From the NCBI GenBank assembly GCA_040905885.1, contig JBBDQR010000017.1, positions 1 to 11,462 on the forward strand: DNA of 11,462 nucleotides, given 5' to 3'. Below the pieces are notes generated by a model. That model made no database searches. It was given only the letters and a program-made list of their open reading frames with translations, and was not told the DNA's origin. The DNA is from JACVRU01 sp040905885. Lineage in GTDB: Bacteria > Actinomycetota > Thermoleophilia > Gaiellales > Gaiellaceae. Below, piece after piece: positions 10,968 through 11,462 of the stretch; the stretch's first letter is position 1, and each line of letters begins with the position of its first letter. The position numbers and the translations under genes were made by a program.

Positions 10968-11462
10968 TCACTCGGAGAGAACGTCCTCGGCGTCGAAGCC
11001 GTAGACGCCCTGGCCGCGCAGCCCGCTCTCGACGCCGCCCCGGCCCCAGAGCGCGTAGACGGGGTCGTCGGCGAGCTGCGGCAGCCGTCCGGCCTTGGCG
11101 ATCAGCGCCCGCAGCTCCCGCGCGCCGAGCGGTCGCTCCTGCCAGCGCGCCTCCCCGAGCAAGATCGCCGTCGTGCCGTGGAGACCGAGGACGTCGACCT
11201 CGACCGGCTCGCCCGTGGCCGTCCACCAGCGTCCGACGACGAGGTCTCGCGGCAGCTCCCCGCGCTGGACGAGGCGGGTGGCGTGGCCGCGCGCCGCCTC
11301 CTCGAACACCCAGCCGAGCTGCCGCTGCCACTGTTCCCGGCGCCGGCGGAGGACGGCCTTGCCCTGGCGGGCCTCGATCTGGGGGAGGTCGGAGTAGAGG
11401 ACGCCGAACCAGAACGCGAGATACGGATCGGCGATCTCGTAGATCGGTCGCGGGCGCCGGGG
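10968..11462 (-). CDS. C-terminal part of an archaeal-type ATPase with DUF234 nuclease-like domain, 5' end outside window
   Basis: The frame is open from the window edge to the stop at 10968 (164 residues visible). It begins with IYEIADPYLAFWFGVLYSDL, the conserved link after the winged helix in AAA ATPases of the archaeal ATPase/DUF234 group. The DUF234 domain follows: GWVFEEAARGHATRLVQRGELP, a WW strand, EVDVLGLHGTTAILLGEARW and ELRALIAKAGRLP. The EVDV...GEARW pattern is PD-(D/E)XK-like, but the usual Lys of E-x-K is Arg here, so nuclease activity is uncertain. The N-terminal P-loop ATPase would lie beyond 11462. Function of the family is poorly known; mobile-element or defence links are suspected. 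An internal GTG at 11309 is unlikely to be the start because homology continues upstream. Confidence 0.8.
   Translation of the reverse strand, partial: PRRPRPIYEIADPYLAFWFGVLYSDLPQIEARQGKAVLRRRREQWQRQLGWVFEEAARGHATRLVQRGELPRDLVVGRWWTATGEPVEVDVLGLHGTTAILLGEARWQERPLGARELRALIAKAGRLPQLADDPVYALWGRGGVESGLRGQGVYGFDAEDVLSE

Noticed and set aside
1..11462. CRISPR arrays, tRNA or rRNA genes, transposases and integrases
   Set aside because: I found no regularly spaced repeats, no tRNA-like cloverleaf or rRNA sequence, and no transposase or integrase motif in any frame. The only long repeat is the GNAT duplication.

Overview
This is a gene-dense window of high-GC bacterial DNA. Third codon positions are almost all G or C, GTG and TTG starts are frequent, stop/start overlaps of the ATGA, GTGA or TTGA type are common, and several genes seem to lack a Shine-Dalgarno sequence. 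Together these suggest an actinobacterium. The gene set would fit the Thermoleophilia (Gaiellales/Solirubrobacterales), but the class is inference only and nothing here fixes the species.

Layout. (1) 1-3409, plus strand: a tightly overlapping ABC importer operon of the BmpA/nucleoside type, with an ATPase cut by the window edge and two permeases. (2) 3474-4571, plus: a VapB/VapC toxin-antitoxin pair, followed by an ATGA-coupled deaminase that closely resembles yeast cytosine deaminase (Fcy1). Importer plus deaminase reads as nucleobase/nucleoside salvage with a TA module lodged in the middle. (3) 4568-6527, minus: a second PIN toxin with an AbrB-type antitoxin, an unusual HTH protein, and a membrane-anchored Pro/Lys-rich protein carrying a duplicated 20-residue C-terminal motif. 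(4) 6588-8509, plus: a compact gamma-glutamyltransferase coupled to a GNAT acetyltransferase. (5) 8535-9952, plus: two more TA modules, RHH-DUF433/DUF5615 and Phd/RelE. (6) 9956-10469, plus: a scar in which a decayed DNA-methyltransferase-like gene is fused to a 5'-truncated second copy of the GNAT gene. (7) 10491-11462, minus: a pRiA4b ORF-3-like protein, and the C-terminal part of a DUF234-type ATPase/nuclease that runs off the window.

The salvage and GGT/GNAT genes look like ordinary metabolism. Most of the rest is accessory: four type II TA modules lie within about 6.5 kb. A ~358-bp direct repeat (the two GNAT copies, 17 differences) brackets two of the modules and the methyltransferase remnant. 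Three points deserve most attention: the GNAT/methyltransferase chimera and its bracketing repeat; the RelE gene, whose expected GTG start appears to have become GTA; and the perfect palindrome that fills the -35/-10 spacer of the Phd promoter. I saw no complete new defence system, no CRISPR array, and no tRNA or rRNA.
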